Counted from the stretch's first letter, positions 8,909-18,583 are shown. The stretch: DNA of 64,000 bases from Neisseria flavescens (GCF_005221285.1 NZ_CP039886.1:1054001-1118000); one strand, 5' to 3'. Translations and numbers: made by a program. The notes: generated from the letters alone by a model not told the origin.

Positions 8909-10957
8909 ATGAAACCGATTCTTCCACACCGTCTTTCCAGTGGTCAACATACCAAAAAACCTTCTGCTCAGGCAGCACAAGCCGACGCCCTATTGCGCCT
9001 GCTCGTTGCTTTTATCCTGATCGTCATCTTCTTTTCCATCTTGCTGGCGCGGTTCTTCTACCTGCAAGTGACTCAACACAACGAGTTTTCCGGTCAGGCA
9101 TCGAGCAACCGCATTACCCTGATTCCAACGCCGCCCGTACGAGGCGAAATCGTCGATATCAACGGCGTTCCTTTGGCCAAAAACTATCCTATCTTTTCGC
9201 TCGAAGTTATTCCCAGCCGCATTGAAGGCAAAATGGAAGATGTCATTGAAGCATTGAAAAAATATGTTGATATTACGCCGACAGATTTAAAACGCTTCAA
9301 AAAATACCGCGAAAGCTATCGAAAATTTGAAAATATTCCGCTCAAACTCAGACTAACCGATGAAGAGGCCGCCCGTTTGTCCGTACATCTGCGCGAATTC
9401 AAAGGCGTAGAGGTCAATTCACGCACATTCCGCGAATATCCTTACGGCAAACTGACTTCCCATTTCTTAGGCTATATCGGCCGTATTAGCGACAAAGACA
9501 AAGAAATGCTGGAAGAAGAAGGCCTGACCGCCCTCTACCGCGGCAGTACGCATATCGGCAAATCCGGTTTGGAAAAATATTACGAACACCAGCTTCATGG
9601 TGTTCCAGGCTATCAGGAAGTCGAAAAAGACGCTTACGGCAATATCGTCCGCGTATTGAAAAATGTCCCGTCAAAAATGGGGCAAACCTTGCGCCTAGGC
9701 ATGGATATCCGTATGCAGCAGGAAGCCGACCGCATTTTAGGCGACCGCCGTGGCGCATTGGTGGCCATTAATCCACAAGATGGTACCGTTTTGGCATTTG
9801 TTTCCAAGCCTTCTTTCGATCCCAACCTCTTTATTGCCGGCATCGACAGCGACACTTGGAAAATGCTGAATGACGATTGGAAAAAGCCTTTGATCAACCG
9901 CGTTACCCAAGGCCTTTATCCACCAGGTTCTACATTCAAACCCTTTATGGGTATGGCCTTGTTGGAAAGCGGCAAAATCACTCAGAACACCATCGTCCCC
10001 GCACCCGGCGCATGGAACATACCCGGCAGCCGCCATATTTTCCGCGACTCTGTCCGCAGCGGTCACGGCTCTGCCAACTTGAGTAAAGCCATCCAAGTAT
10101 CTTCAGATACCTTCTTTTACCGCTTGGGTTACGAAATGGGTATCGATAAAGCCTCTCCGTATCTGGCGCAATTCGGTTTCGGCCAAAAAACCGGCATTGA
10201 CCTGCCCAGCGAATACGCAGGCGTTTTGCCCAGCCGCGAATGGAAAGCCAAACGCTTTGCCAAATCTTCCGACCCTACCACCAAAGAATGGCGTGCCGGC
10301 GAAATGGTTTCTGTCAGCATCGGCCAAGGCTATAACGCCTACACACCTTTGCAAATGGCACATGCGACAGCTTCTCTTGCCAATGACGGTGTCGTCCATC
10401 AGCCGCATTTGGTCAAAGAAGTATTGGACTTCGGCGCACGCAAAATTACCCGCATCAACCCCAATCCCGAGCGTCAAATTCCATTCAAAGCCGACAACTT
10501 CGAATACGTCAAACGTGCAATGGAAAAGGTATTGAAACCGGGCGGTACGGCACACCGTATCGGTGGCGGACTTGCTTATACAATGGGCGGTAAAACCGGT
10601 ACGGCCCAAGTCGTACAAATCAAACAGGGTGGCCGTTACAATGCCGCAGCCCTGCGCGAACAACACCGCGACCACGCATGGTTTATCTCGTTTGCGCCAT
10701 TGGAAAAACCTGAAATCGCGATTGCCGTGATTTTGGAAAACGGCGGTTGGGGTGCGTATGCCGCGCCATTGGCCCGTGAAATGACTGATTTTTATATGCT
10801 TCACGTCAAGCCGCAACAGTTTTCAGACGGCCTTGAGGCAGACTCGGCCAAAACTGAAACAACGGACAAGCATCAGCCTATTACCAGCATTTTCCAATCT
10901 GCCTACGGACTGACTCCGACAAGCCCTGCCTCACAGCCGGAGGTTCATCATGAATAA
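8909..10957 (+). CDS. mrdA: Penicillin-binding protein 2 (elongation transpeptidase)
   Basis: A 682-residue class B penicillin-binding protein that cross-links lateral-wall peptidoglycan together with RodA. One N-terminal membrane anchor (about 29-52) is followed by the pedestal domain with PVRGEIVDINGVPLA and the transpeptidase domain. The three active-site motifs are present: nucleophile S341 in PPGSTFKP, S398-S399-D400 (the SSD form of SxN), and K562-T563-G564. The C-terminal tail past residue 635 contains an in-frame uptake sequence. The last 8 bases overlap rodA. Confidence 0.96.
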   Translation: MKPILPHRLSSGQHTKKPSAQAAQADALLRLLVAFILIVIFFSILLARFFYLQVTQHNEFSGQASSNRITLIPTPPVRGEIVDINGVPLAKNYPIFSLEVIPSRIEGKMEDVIEALKKYVDITPTDLKRFKKYRESYRKFENIPLKLRLTDEEAARLSVHLREFKGVEVNSRTFREYPYGKLTSHFLGYIGRISDKDKEMLEEEGLTALYRGSTHIGKSGLEKYYEHQLHGVPGYQEVEKDAYGNIVRVLKNVPSKMGQTLRLGMDIRMQQEADRILGDRRGALVAINPQDGTVLAFVSKPSFDPNLFIAGIDSDTWKMLNDDWKKPLINRVTQGLYPPGSTFKPFMGMALLESGKITQNTIVPAPGAWNIPGSRHIFRDSVRSGHGSANLSKAIQVSSDTFFYRLGYEMGIDKASPYLAQFGFGQKTGIDLPSEYAGVLPSREWKAKRFAKSSDPTTKEWRAGEMVSVSIGQGYNAYTPLQMAHATASLANDGVVHQPHLVKEVLDFGARKITRINPNPERQIPFKADNFEYVKRAMEKVLKPGGTAHRIGGGLAYTMGGKTGTAQVVQIKQGGRYNAAALREQHRDHAWFISFAPLEKPEIAIAVILENGGWGAYAAPLAREMTDFYMLHVKPQQFSDGLEADSAKTETTDKHQPITSIFQSAYGLTPTSPASQPEVHHE

Positions 10958-12101
10958 CACATCAGCGTGGAAAAATTTCAAATCCACCATTGCAGCCCCG
11001 ATTGACCCTTGGCTGTTTTTTGCCATGCTCGCCATCTACATCATGAGCCTGTTCCTGCTCTATTCTGCAGACGGGCAAGAGTTCGGCCAATTGGAAAATA
11101 AAACCATCCATACCGTTTTGGGCTTTGCCCTGTTATGGATTATCGCCGTATTCAAGCCGCAAACGGCTGCCAAAGTTGCCCTGCCTGTTTACATTGTCGG
11201 CGTATTACTGCTGATTGGCGTTGAAGTCGCCGGCGTTACCGTCAACGGTTCGACCCGTTGGCTGAGTCTCGGCTTTACCCGTATCCAACCTTCCGAAATC
11301 ATGAAAATCGGCATTCCCATGACTGTCGCGTGGTATTTCCAACGCTATGAAGGCCGTCTGAAATGGATACATTATATTGTCGCCCTCGTGCTGATTCTTG
11401 TTCCTGTCGCCCTGATTTTGAAGCAACCCGATCTCGGTACAGCAGCATTGATTATGGCTTCGGGTATTTTTGTCATCTTCTTTGCCGGATTGCCTTGGAA
11501 AGCTATTTTTGCCGCTATTATTGCCTTTGTGGCCGCCTTACCGCTCTTGTGGAACTACGGCATGCACGACTATCAGAAAACCCGCGTCCTCACCCTGCTC
11601 GACCCAACCAAAGATCCGTTAGGTGCAGGCTACCACATCATCCAATCCATGATTGCCATCGGCTCGGGCGGCGTATGGGGTAAAGGCTGGCTCAACGGTA
11701 CGCAAACCCATTTGGACTATATTCCCGAAGCAACGACTGACTTTATTTTCGCAGTATTCGGCGAAGAGTTCGGCCTGATTGGCAATATACTTTTGCTGCT
11801 GGTTTACCTTATCATTCTGGCACGCGGATTGTGGATTGCCGCGCAAGCGCAATCCCTTTACAGTCGTACTTTGGCAGGCGCGTTGACCATGACCTTTTTC
11901 TGCTACGCTTTTGTAAACATGGGCATGGTCAGCGGTATTTTGCCCGTCGTAGGCGTCCCCCTCCCCTTGGTCAGCTACGGCGGTACGGCTACGCTTTCCA
12001 TCATGGTGGTGCTCGCCCTGTTAATGGGTATTGCCAATGAACACAAAAACCTCCGCCTCCGTAATGCGGATAACGATGACCTAACTGAAAGCGAGGAATA
12101 A
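10950..12101 (+). CDS. rodA: SEDS peptidoglycan glycosyltransferase RodA
   Basis: A 383-residue integral membrane protein of the SEDS family, the glycan polymerase partner of PBP2 in the elongasome. About ten membrane helices are visible, with the conserved segments GSTRWLSLGFTRIQPSE near residue 92 and PVVGVPLPLVSYGGT near residue 328. It overlaps mrdA by 8 bases, which implies translational coupling. An uptake sequence lies in frame near 11352. Confidence 0.96.
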   Translation: MNNTSAWKNFKSTIAAPIDPWLFFAMLAIYIMSLFLLYSADGQEFGQLENKTIHTVLGFALLWIIAVFKPQTAAKVALPVYIVGVLLLIGVEVAGVTVNGSTRWLSLGFTRIQPSEIMKIGIPMTVAWYFQRYEGRLKWIHYIVALVLILVPVALILKQPDLGTAALIMASGIFVIFFAGLPWKAIFAAIIAFVAALPLLWNYGMHDYQKTRVLTLLDPTKDPLGAGYHIIQSMIAIGSGGVWGKGWLNGTQTHLDYIPEATTDFIFAVFGEEFGLIGNILLLLVYLIILARGLWIAAQAQSLYSRTLAGALTMTFFCYAFVNMGMVSGILPVVGVPLPLVSYGGTATLSIMVVLALLMGIANEHKNLRLRNADNDDLTESEE

Positions 12102-12102
12102 T

Positions 12103-12762
12103 ATGGAACTGGGTGTAGAAATCGGCAAGCTGCTCGTGGCATTGCTCGTGCTGATTAATCCTTTCAGCGCACTCTCGATTTATCTTGACCTGACACAAGA
12201 CCACAGCACCAAAGAAAAACGCAGAATCGCGCGTACTGCCGCATTGGCTGTTTTCATCGTGATTGTCGTCTTTGCACTGGGCGGCAGTATCTTATTGAAA
12301 GTACTCGGTATCAGCGTTGGTTCTTTCCAAGTCGGCGGCGGCATTCTGGTTTTGCTGATTGCCATCTCCTTAATGAACGGCAACGACAACCCGGCCAAAC
12401 CCAAAATTGATCCCCATTCAGAAGAACATCAAAGTGCGCAACAAGTCCGCCGCAATGAAAAAGCCATTGCCGTCGTACCCATTGCCATTCCGATTACCAT
12501 CGGCCCCGGCGGCATCTCCACTGTCATCATTTACTCCTCTGCCGCCAAAAATTACAGCGATATTGCCCTGATTATCATCTCCGGCTTTTTGGTCAGCCTG
12601 ATTTGCTATTTCATTTTGGTTGTGGCCGGACGCATCAGCAAACGCTTGGGCACTACCGGCCTGACCATCCTCAACCGTATCATGGGCATGATGCTTGCCG
12701 CCATTTCCGTAGAAATTATTGTTGCCGGCTTAAAATCCATTTTCCCCCAACTGGTCGCTTGA
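12103..12762 (+). CDS. MarC family integral membrane protein
   Basis: A 219-residue inner-membrane protein with six predicted helices in two repeats. The family signature NPFSALSIYLDLT is near residue 19 and the second-repeat motif IPITIGPGGIST near residue 128. MarC/YchE proteins have no proven activity; the old multiple-antibiotic-resistance role is not supported for this family. It begins one base after rodA ends, so it is cotranscribed with the elongation genes. Confidence 0.9.
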   Translation: MELGVEIGKLLVALLVLINPFSALSIYLDLTQDHSTKEKRRIARTAALAVFIVIVVFALGGSILLKVLGISVGSFQVGGGILVLLIAISLMNGNDNPAKPKIDPHSEEHQSAQQVRRNEKAIAVVPIAIPITIGPGGISTVIIYSSAAKNYSDIALIIISGFLVSLICYFILVVAGRISKRLGTTGLTILNRIMGMMLAAISVEIIVAGLKSIFPQLVA

Positions 12763-12782
12763 AGTACAATCATCACAATAAA

Positions 12783-12811
12783 AGGCCGTCTGAAACATTT
12801 TCAGACGGCCT
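12783..12811. terminator. Uptake-sequence hairpin terminator after the mre operon
   Basis: An inward pair of uptake sequences about 20 bases past the MarC stop forms a strong stem. It probably ends the mreB-to-marC transcript. Confidence 0.7.
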
Positions 12812-12841
12812 CATAAAAACATAAAAACAAAGGAGCCAACT

Positions 12842-14185
12842 ATGTTTCACAGCACCCACGTTTTCACCGGAGAAACCATTTACCGCCGACCGGCGCAAAG
12901 CTATACCGAGTTCACCGACGAATTGAACCGCCTCCAAACCCTTCAACAAACCTTCGCCCAATCAAGCATTACCAAGCGCACCGCCCTCTTACAGCAATTT
13001 GCCGACAGCCTTACCCAAAACCAAGAACGCCTTGCCGAAATGGTTTGCGAAGAAGTCGGACGCTGCCTACACGAATGCCGTGCCGAAATCAGCAAGTCCA
13101 TCGAGCTTATCCGCTACTACGTCCGCCTTGCCCCCGAACTGCTTGCCCATAAAACCATCGCTACCCAAGCCAGCCTCAGCCAAGTCCGCTTTGAGCCTTT
13201 GGGCGTTGTTTTGGCGATCATGCCCTGGAACTATCCTGTTTGGCAGATTTTACGATTTGCCATCCCAGCCCTGTGCGCCGGCAATGCCTGCGCGGTCAAA
13301 CCTGCGCCCAGTGTCGCCCGCGTCAGCGAAACCCTCTTCGATCTTGTCCCCAAAGGTTTGCCGCTTATCGGCGCATGGTTAAGCCATGAAGACACGCTTC
13401 AAGCCATTGAAGATACCGATGCCATGGCATTTACCGGTTCGACCCATACCGGCCGCCTGCTGGCCGCCCATGCAGGCAAACATCTGAAAAAAAACGTCCT
13501 TGAACTGGGCGGCAGCAATCCGTTTATCATCCTGCCCGACGCCGATCTGCAACGCGCAGCCATCGATGCCTGCTATTCGCGCTTTCGCGATGCCGGACAA
13601 TCCTGTAATGCCGCCAAACGCATCATTGTTACCCAAGATATTGCCGAACAGTTTATCCCGCTCTTCCTTACCGAGTGCGCCAAACTGCAAACCGGCAATC
13701 CCAAAGACCCGAACACCACCCTTGCCCCGCTTCACCGCCAAGACCTGCGTCAAACCGTACATGAGCAGGTTCAAGATGCGGTTGCACATGGCGCGCAATG
13801 TTTGAGTGGCGGCTATATTCCTGAGGGAGAAAGCTGGTTTTACCCTGCCACGGTATTGGATCAAGTCAACCCCAACTGCCGCGTTTGGCACGAAGAAGTC
13901 TTCGGCCCGGTTGCCATGATCTTACGCGCCGACAATCCGGATCACGCCGTCGCACTTGCCAACGACACACCTTTCGGCCTCGGCGCCTGCATCTACACAG
14001 CGGATACAGCAAACGCATGGCAATACGCCGAAAGAATCCAAGCAGGCTCTGTCTTTATCAACCGCCACACCAGCAGCGACCTGCGCCTCCCCTTTGGCGG
14101 TGTAAAAGCTTCCGGCTATGGACGCGAGCTGTCAGAATTCGGGCTGTACGAGTTCGTCAACGTCAAAACCTATTGGCAAAAATAA
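12842..14185 (+). CDS. Aldehyde dehydrogenase, succinate-semialdehyde type
   Basis: A 447-residue NAD(P)-dependent aldehyde dehydrogenase, closest in length and motif form to the short Sad/YneI class of succinate-semialdehyde dehydrogenases. The oxyanion asparagine is N130 in MPWNYP, the general base E221 in LELGGSNPF, and the catalytic cysteine C255 in AGQSCNAAKR. It would oxidise succinate semialdehyde or a similar aldehyde to the acid; the substrate is inferred. It has AAGGAG seven bases before its ATG, and hairpins on both sides suggest a single-gene transcript. Confidence 0.85.
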   Translation: MFHSTHVFTGETIYRRPAQSYTEFTDELNRLQTLQQTFAQSSITKRTALLQQFADSLTQNQERLAEMVCEEVGRCLHECRAEISKSIELIRYYVRLAPELLAHKTIATQASLSQVRFEPLGVVLAIMPWNYPVWQILRFAIPALCAGNACAVKPAPSVARVSETLFDLVPKGLPLIGAWLSHEDTLQAIEDTDAMAFTGSTHTGRLLAAHAGKHLKKNVLELGGSNPFIILPDADLQRAAIDACYSRFRDAGQSCNAAKRIIVTQDIAEQFIPLFLTECAKLQTGNPKDPNTTLAPLHRQDLRQTVHEQVQDAVAHGAQCLSGGYIPEGESWFYPATVLDQVNPNCRVWHEEVFGPVAMILRADNPDHAVALANDTPFGLGACIYTADTANAWQYAERIQAGSVFINRHTSSDLRLPFGGVKASGYGRELSEFGLYEFVNVKTYWQK

Positions 14186-14486
14186 ACCGTTTCATTAACT
14201 CAGGCCGTCTGAAAACCCGATTTCAGACGGCCTGATGTTGTTTAAAAAAGCTGAAAAAAATATTGTATTCAATCCCATACAAACCCTGCAAAGTCAAAGC
14301 AGCTCAAAAATAAGAAACCTATCTTAGAAAACAATCCATATTCCCACGTCGATTTTGAATCAGCAGATTATCGTATTCTTCATTCCGATTGCTGCATTAA
14401 GCCGTTTCTAAAATACTCAATAAACAAAAAGGCCGTCTGAAATACAACTTTCAGACGGCCTTTTCAATCAAGCACAAATTACTGAA
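14186..14486. other. Intergenic region with two uptake-sequence terminators
   Basis: This stretch between two convergent genes contains an uptake-sequence hairpin at 14201-14234 (end of the aldehyde dehydrogenase gene) and a second at 14426-14465 (end of the malic enzyme gene, with flanking A and T runs). Between them, 14240-14420 is AT-rich, and I see no open frame, RNA gene or repeat. Confidence 0.7.
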
Positions 14487-15767
14487 TTACAGTTTCCATT
14501 CAGCCAATTTAGCAGCGTACGCATCCAAGTCAGCGATTGGACGGGTAGCCACACCGCTTTCCATCGCTGCCTTGGCGGCAGCCGCAGCAACGCGAGGCAG
14601 CAGGCGGGAGTCGAACGGGGTCGGAATCAGGTATTCCGCGCCGAATTCGAATTTTTTACCGTAAGCGGCAACCACTTCTTCAGTTACTTCTTCCATCGCC
14701 AAATCTGCCAAAGCGTACACGCAGGCGCGTTTCATTTCTTCGTTGATGGTGGTCGCGCCGACATCCAACGCACCGCGGAAGATGAACGGGAAGCACAATA
14801 CGTTGTTCACTTGGTTCGGGAAGTCGGAACGGCCGGTGCCGATGACCACGTCCGGACGGGTTTCTTTCGCCAGCGGCGGCAGAATTTCCGGATTCGGGTT
14901 TGCCATAGCGAACACGATTGGTTTTTCGTTCATGGTGTTCAGCATTTCAGGAGTCAGTAGGTTTGCACCGGACAAGCCCAAGAAGATGTCTTTGCCTTTG
15001 ACGGCATCAGCAAGCACGCGTTGACCGTTGTCTTCGATGGCGTAGAACTGTTTGGACTCGTCCATACGGTCTTTGTCTTCGCGGGTTTTGTAAATCACGC
15101 CTTTAGAGTCGCAGACGGTTACGTTTTCACGTTTCAGGCCCAAATCCAGCAATTGGTTCAAGCAAGCAATCGCTGCGGCACCTGCGCCGGAGCACACCAA
15201 AGTCGCTTCTTCAATTTTGCGGCCGGTATAACGCAAAGCGTTCAATACAGCGGCAGCAGTAATGATGGCAGTACCGTGTTGATCGTCGTGGAATACGGGG
15301 ATTTTGCAACGTTTGCGCAATTCGCGTTCGATGTAGAAGCACTCAGGCGCTTTGATGTCTTCGAGGTTGATGCCGCCGAAAGTCGGTTCCAAAGAAGCGA
15401 TGATGTCTACCAATTTTTGCGGGTCTTTTTCATCGATTTCGATATCGAATACGTCAACACCGGCGAATTTTTTGAACAATACGCCTTTGCCTTCCATTAC
15501 AGGTTTACCGGCCAATGCGCCGATGTTGCCCAAACCCAACACTGCGGTACCGTTGGAAATCACAGCAACCAAATTGCCTTTGGCAGTGTATTTGTAGGCA
15601 GTTTGAGGATCGGCATGGATTTCCATACAAGGAGCGGCTACGCCCGGAGAGTACGCCAACGCCAAGTCTTTAGAAGTTGCCAAAGATTTGGTTGGGGTAA
15701 CGGAGATTTTGCCCGGCACGGGGAATTCGTGAAACTGCAGGGCGGCTTCTTTTAATGAATTTTCCAT
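14487..15767 (-). CDS. Malic enzyme (oxaloacetate-decarboxylating)
   Basis: A 426-residue malic enzyme that converts malate to pyruvate and CO2 with reduction of NAD(P). The N-terminal malic domain has LALAYSPGVAAPC near residue 36 and the acidic metal site in FGGINLEDIKAPECF. The Rossmann domain has VCSGAGAAAIACLN near residue 192. The protein is the short form: it lacks the phosphotransacetylase-like half of enterobacterial MaeB. Cofactor preference cannot be read from sequence here. A purine-rich GAGAGAGAGA segment lies just before the gene on its own strand. Confidence 0.92.
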   Translation of the reverse strand: MENSLKEAALQFHEFPVPGKISVTPTKSLATSKDLALAYSPGVAAPCMEIHADPQTAYKYTAKGNLVAVISNGTAVLGLGNIGALAGKPVMEGKGVLFKKFAGVDVFDIEIDEKDPQKLVDIIASLEPTFGGINLEDIKAPECFYIERELRKRCKIPVFHDDQHGTAIITAAAVLNALRYTGRKIEEATLVCSGAGAAAIACLNQLLDLGLKRENVTVCDSKGVIYKTREDKDRMDESKQFYAIEDNGQRVLADAVKGKDIFLGLSGANLLTPEMLNTMNEKPIVFAMANPNPEILPPLAKETRPDVVIGTGRSDFPNQVNNVLCFPFIFRGALDVGATTINEEMKRACVYALADLAMEEVTEEVVAAYGKKFEFGAEYLIPTPFDSRLLPRVAAAAAKAAMESGVATRPIADLDAYAAKLAEWKL

Positions 15768-16034
15768 TTATCGATCCTGTTTGCGAGAGAGAGAGATTTT
15801 ACTGCGAACAAGTCTGAAACAGGCTGCTTCAGACGTTTAAAATTTCTAAAGTCGGGTTGTTAACAGACCGGCTTTGTAAGAGGCCGTAATTTTATCATGT
15901 TCTTTTTGTGGCGCATACCGATATTTATTACATTTGTTTTGATGTTTCGTTTTATTTGGTTTTATGTCTAAAAACTTCTGTAATAATATTTCTTCGCCAC
16001 ACTACCCTTCTTTCAGACGGCATTTTATTTAAAC

Positions 16035-16661
16035 TTAAACATTCAATTCAAAATGACTGTCTAGCACGGTTTCAATCTGATTTTTTACCGCGTCCAGACT
16101 TTGGCTGCTGTCGATGACGGCATAGCGTTCCGGCTGTTCGTTAGCACGTTGCAGATACACTTCGCGCACCCGATTGAAAAACTCGGCTTTTTCTTGTTCA
16201 AAGCGGTCTTTCTCACGCGTTTGGTTGACGCGCGCCATTGATACTTCCAAAGGCACATCCAACAGCAAAGTTAAATCTGGGCGGAAATCGCCCTGCACCC
16301 AATGCTCAAGCGTGGCGATATCTTGCAAGGGAACACCGCGTCCACCTCCTTGATAGGCAAACGTTGCATCGGTAAAGCGGTCGGAAACCACATGCGTGCC
16401 GTTTTTCAGGGCAGGCAGAATGACTGTTTCCAAGTGTTGCTGTCTGGCGGCAAACATCAGCAGGGTTTCGGTACGCAGGCTGACTTGGGTAGCAGGGTTG
16501 AGCAGGATTTCACGCAATGCTTCTCCGGCCGGAGTGCCTCCCGGTTCGCGCGTAAATAATACGGGCAGTTGGTGTTTCTCAAACCATGCTTTCATTACGG
16601 CGAGGTTGGTGGACTTGCCTGCGCCATCTATGCCGTCAAGGGTAATAAATCTGGGTTTCAT
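16035..16661 (-). CDS. tmk: Thymidylate kinase
   Basis: A 208-residue dTMP kinase that phosphorylates dTMP to dTDP with ATP. The P-loop DGIDGAGKST is at residues 9-18, the DRF motif (DRFTDATFAYQGGGRG) begins near residue 93, and the LID region follows with REKDRFE. Length is normal. It lies after mltG on the same strand, with an uptake-sequence hairpin between them. Confidence 0.96.
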   Translation of the reverse strand: MKPRFITLDGIDGAGKSTNLAVMKAWFEKHQLPVLFTREPGGTPAGEALREILLNPATQVSLRTETLLMFAARQQHLETVILPALKNGTHVVSDRFTDATFAYQGGGRGVPLQDIATLEHWVQGDFRPDLTLLLDVPLEVSMARVNQTREKDRFEQEKAEFFNRVREVYLQRANEQPERYAVIDSSQSLDAVKNQIETVLDSHFELNV

Positions 16662-16680
16662 ATGGATATCATCAATTTAA

Positions 16681-16721
16681 AGGCCGTCTGAAACAGGGAT
16701 TATAAATGTTTCAGACGGCCT
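16681..16721 (-). terminator. Uptake-sequence hairpin between mltG and tmk
   Basis: An inward pair of uptake sequences separated by a short AT-rich loop lies just past the mltG stop, upstream of tmk. It may attenuate transcription from mltG into tmk. Confidence 0.6.
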
Positions 16722-16728
16722 ATTCGGT

Positions 16729-17724
16729 TTATTTCTTCAAAATATATTTGCGTACGGCAGCATTGTGTTCAGAAAGATTGTGGCTGAACTCGCTCAAGCC
16801 CGTACCATCCATTTTAGAGACGAAATACAGATATTTTTCATCAGACGGATGGCCTGCTGCTTCAAGCGCGGCCTTGCCGGGAAGCGCAATCGGCGTCGGC
16901 GTCAAACCGCTGCGCGTATAGGTATTGTAAGGCGTATCGCGTTGCAGGTCGGCTTTGCGGATTCTGCCTTTATACGCATCGCCCATGCCATAGATGACGG
17001 TCGGGTCGGTTTGCAGGCGCATGCCGATATTCAGGCGGTTGATGAATACGGCGGCCACATGGGCGCGGTCGTCTTCATGTGCGGTTTCTTTTTCAATCAG
17101 ACTTGCCATAATCAGCATTTCGTACGGATTTTTATAAGGCAGGCCGCTTTGACGGTCGTCCCATGCTTCTTGCAGGTTTTCCCGCATTTTACGGTAGGCG
17201 ATTTTGTAAATTTGAAGATCGCTGCCACCGGCATCAATTTCGTAACTATCCGGGAAAAACTGTCCTTCAGGATTGCTGCTCAAAGCATCGGGCGCCACTT
17301 CAGCCATCAGTTTTTCATCGCTCCAACCGCGCGTGTCATGGGCAATGTCGGCAGTATTGTCGATAATGCGGCGCATTTGGGCAAAACGCGCGCCTTCCAA
17401 AATTTGCACGCTGACCGAGTCAGGACGGCCTTTTTTAATACGTTTTAAAATGTCCCAAGCCGATACTTTGGCAGACAGGCGATAAGAACCGGCATTGAGT
17501 TGGTTGTGTACGCCCATCACATATGCGGCGGCTACCAGCACATAACGGTTATAAACAATGCCGTCTTGAGCCAGTTTGCGGCTGACGGAAGAGATACCTT
17601 GGTTTTTGGTAATGGTAATACGGTATGGTTTGCTGTTGTCTTTCGGAACAAACAACAATGCGGCAACCACGGCGGCAAATGCCGTCAAAAATACGGCCAG
17701 CCATTTCAACATTTTTTTCAGCAT
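16729..17724 (-). CDS. mltG: Endolytic murein transglycosylase MltG
   Basis: A 331-residue membrane-anchored YceG-fold lytic transglycosylase that cleaves nascent glycan strands and is thought to terminate their polymerisation. An N-terminal membrane helix (about 7-26) is followed by a LysM-like segment and the YceG domain. The catalytic glutamate is E211 in ASLIEKET, matching E218 of the E. coli enzyme. It precedes tmk, the mltG-tmk order found in many proteobacteria. Confidence 0.95.
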   Translation of the reverse strand: MLKKMLKWLAVFLTAFAAVVAALLFVPKDNSKPYRITITKNQGISSVSRKLAQDGIVYNRYVLVAAAYVMGVHNQLNAGSYRLSAKVSAWDILKRIKKGRPDSVSVQILEGARFAQMRRIIDNTADIAHDTRGWSDEKLMAEVAPDALSSNPEGQFFPDSYEIDAGGSDLQIYKIAYRKMRENLQEAWDDRQSGLPYKNPYEMLIMASLIEKETAHEDDRAHVAAVFINRLNIGMRLQTDPTVIYGMGDAYKGRIRKADLQRDTPYNTYTRSGLTPTPIALPGKAALEAAGHPSDEKYLYFVSKMDGTGLSEFSHNLSEHNAAVRKYILKK

Positions 17725-17839
17725 GGTAGGATTCTTGGTTTGTGAACGTGTCGGGCGACAGTATAACCGAAAACAAGCGCACCAAGCCTGCCACCTTACC
17801 CAACGTATGTTTTCCTATCCCGAAAGGCCGTCTGAAACC

Positions 17840-18406
17840 ATGAACTCCCCTTCAAAAAACATTTGGCAAAACGGCCGTTGGCTGAATGCACGCCAAACCC
17901 ATTCGCCCAATTTCAGCCCGCGCGAACCGGATGAAGACATCTCATTGGTTGTTCTCCACAATATTTCCCTCCCTCCTTTTGAGTACAACACAGGTGCAGT
18001 GGAAAAATTGTTTACCAACCAAATCAACCCTGACGAGCACCCTTTCTTCAGCATCATCCACACCCTACGCGTTTCCAGCCATTTTTTCATCAGCCGTAAG
18101 GGTGAAACCGTCCAATTCGTTTCCTGCGACGACATGGCCTATCATGCCGGCATATCATCGTTTCAAGGCAGAGAAAAATGCAATGCCTTTTCCATCGGTA
18201 TCGAATTGGAAGGCTGCGATTTCGAGCCTTTTACCGAAGCACAATACATCAGCCTGCAAGCCTTGCTGACCGCCATTTCCGAACATTACTCGATTCAGGC
18301 CGTTACCGGTCATCAGGACATCGCGCCGGACAGGAAAACCGATCCCGGACATTTCTTCGATTGGCCTCGCCTTCAAAAAGCAGGTTTCCCCATCCGGCGC
18401 GGATAA
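17840..18406 (+). CDS. ampD: 1,6-anhydro-N-acetylmuramyl-L-alanine amidase AmpD
   Basis: A 188-residue cytosolic zinc amidase that removes the peptide from anhydro-muropeptides during cell-wall recycling. Zinc ligands H40, H158 and D168 align with H34, H154 and D164 of the Citrobacter enzyme. I chose the ATG at 17840 because it gives the family length; the open frame continues far upstream on the strand opposite mltG. An uptake sequence ends right at the start codon. Confidence 0.93.
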   Translation: MNSPSKNIWQNGRWLNARQTHSPNFSPREPDEDISLVVLHNISLPPFEYNTGAVEKLFTNQINPDEHPFFSIIHTLRVSSHFFISRKGETVQFVSCDDMAYHAGISSFQGREKCNAFSIGIELEGCDFEPFTEAQYISLQALLTAISEHYSIQAVTGHQDIAPDRKTDPGHFFDWPRLQKAGFPIRRG

Positions 18407-18444
18407 CTTTCAGACGGCCTGAACGATGATTGGCAGACATAATG

Positions 18445-18473
18445 CTGTCACAACCGTTTATTTTCGTTATAAT
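18445..18473 (+). promoter_or_regulatory. Predicted sigma-70 promoter upstream of zipA
   Basis: A -35 element CTGTCA (18445-18450) and a perfect -10 TATAAT (18468-18473) are 17 bases apart. Transcription would start near 18480, about 100 bases before the zipA ATG. Confidence 0.55.
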
Positions 18474-18479
18474 TCAGCT

Positions 18480-18567
18480 ATTCATTCGGACGCATAAAGT
18501 CCGGCTCCAACGAACTTCCCACGCAGCAAGATTCCGCACCCTGAAAAAGACGGAATGCTGCCTTTTT
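18480..18567 (+). ncRNA. Candidate small RNA or zipA leader
   Basis: Downstream of a good promoter lie a first stem (CGGAC 18487-18491 with GTCCG 18499-18503), a single-stranded linker, and a second stem (GCAGC and ATTCCG at 18523-18536 pairing with CGGAATGCTGC at 18551-18561, with a three-base bulge). CTTTTT follows directly. This is the layout of a terminated RNA of about 85 bases, or of a transcriptional attenuator in front of zipA. I recognise no known family. Confidence 0.4.
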
Positions 18568-18583
18568 AAAAAGTGATTACTCC

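Noticed and set aside
15785..15795. A GAGAGAGAGA segment before the malic enzyme gene
   Set aside because: Only five dinucleotides; below the length at which slippage is expected, and it may serve as a purine-rich leader.
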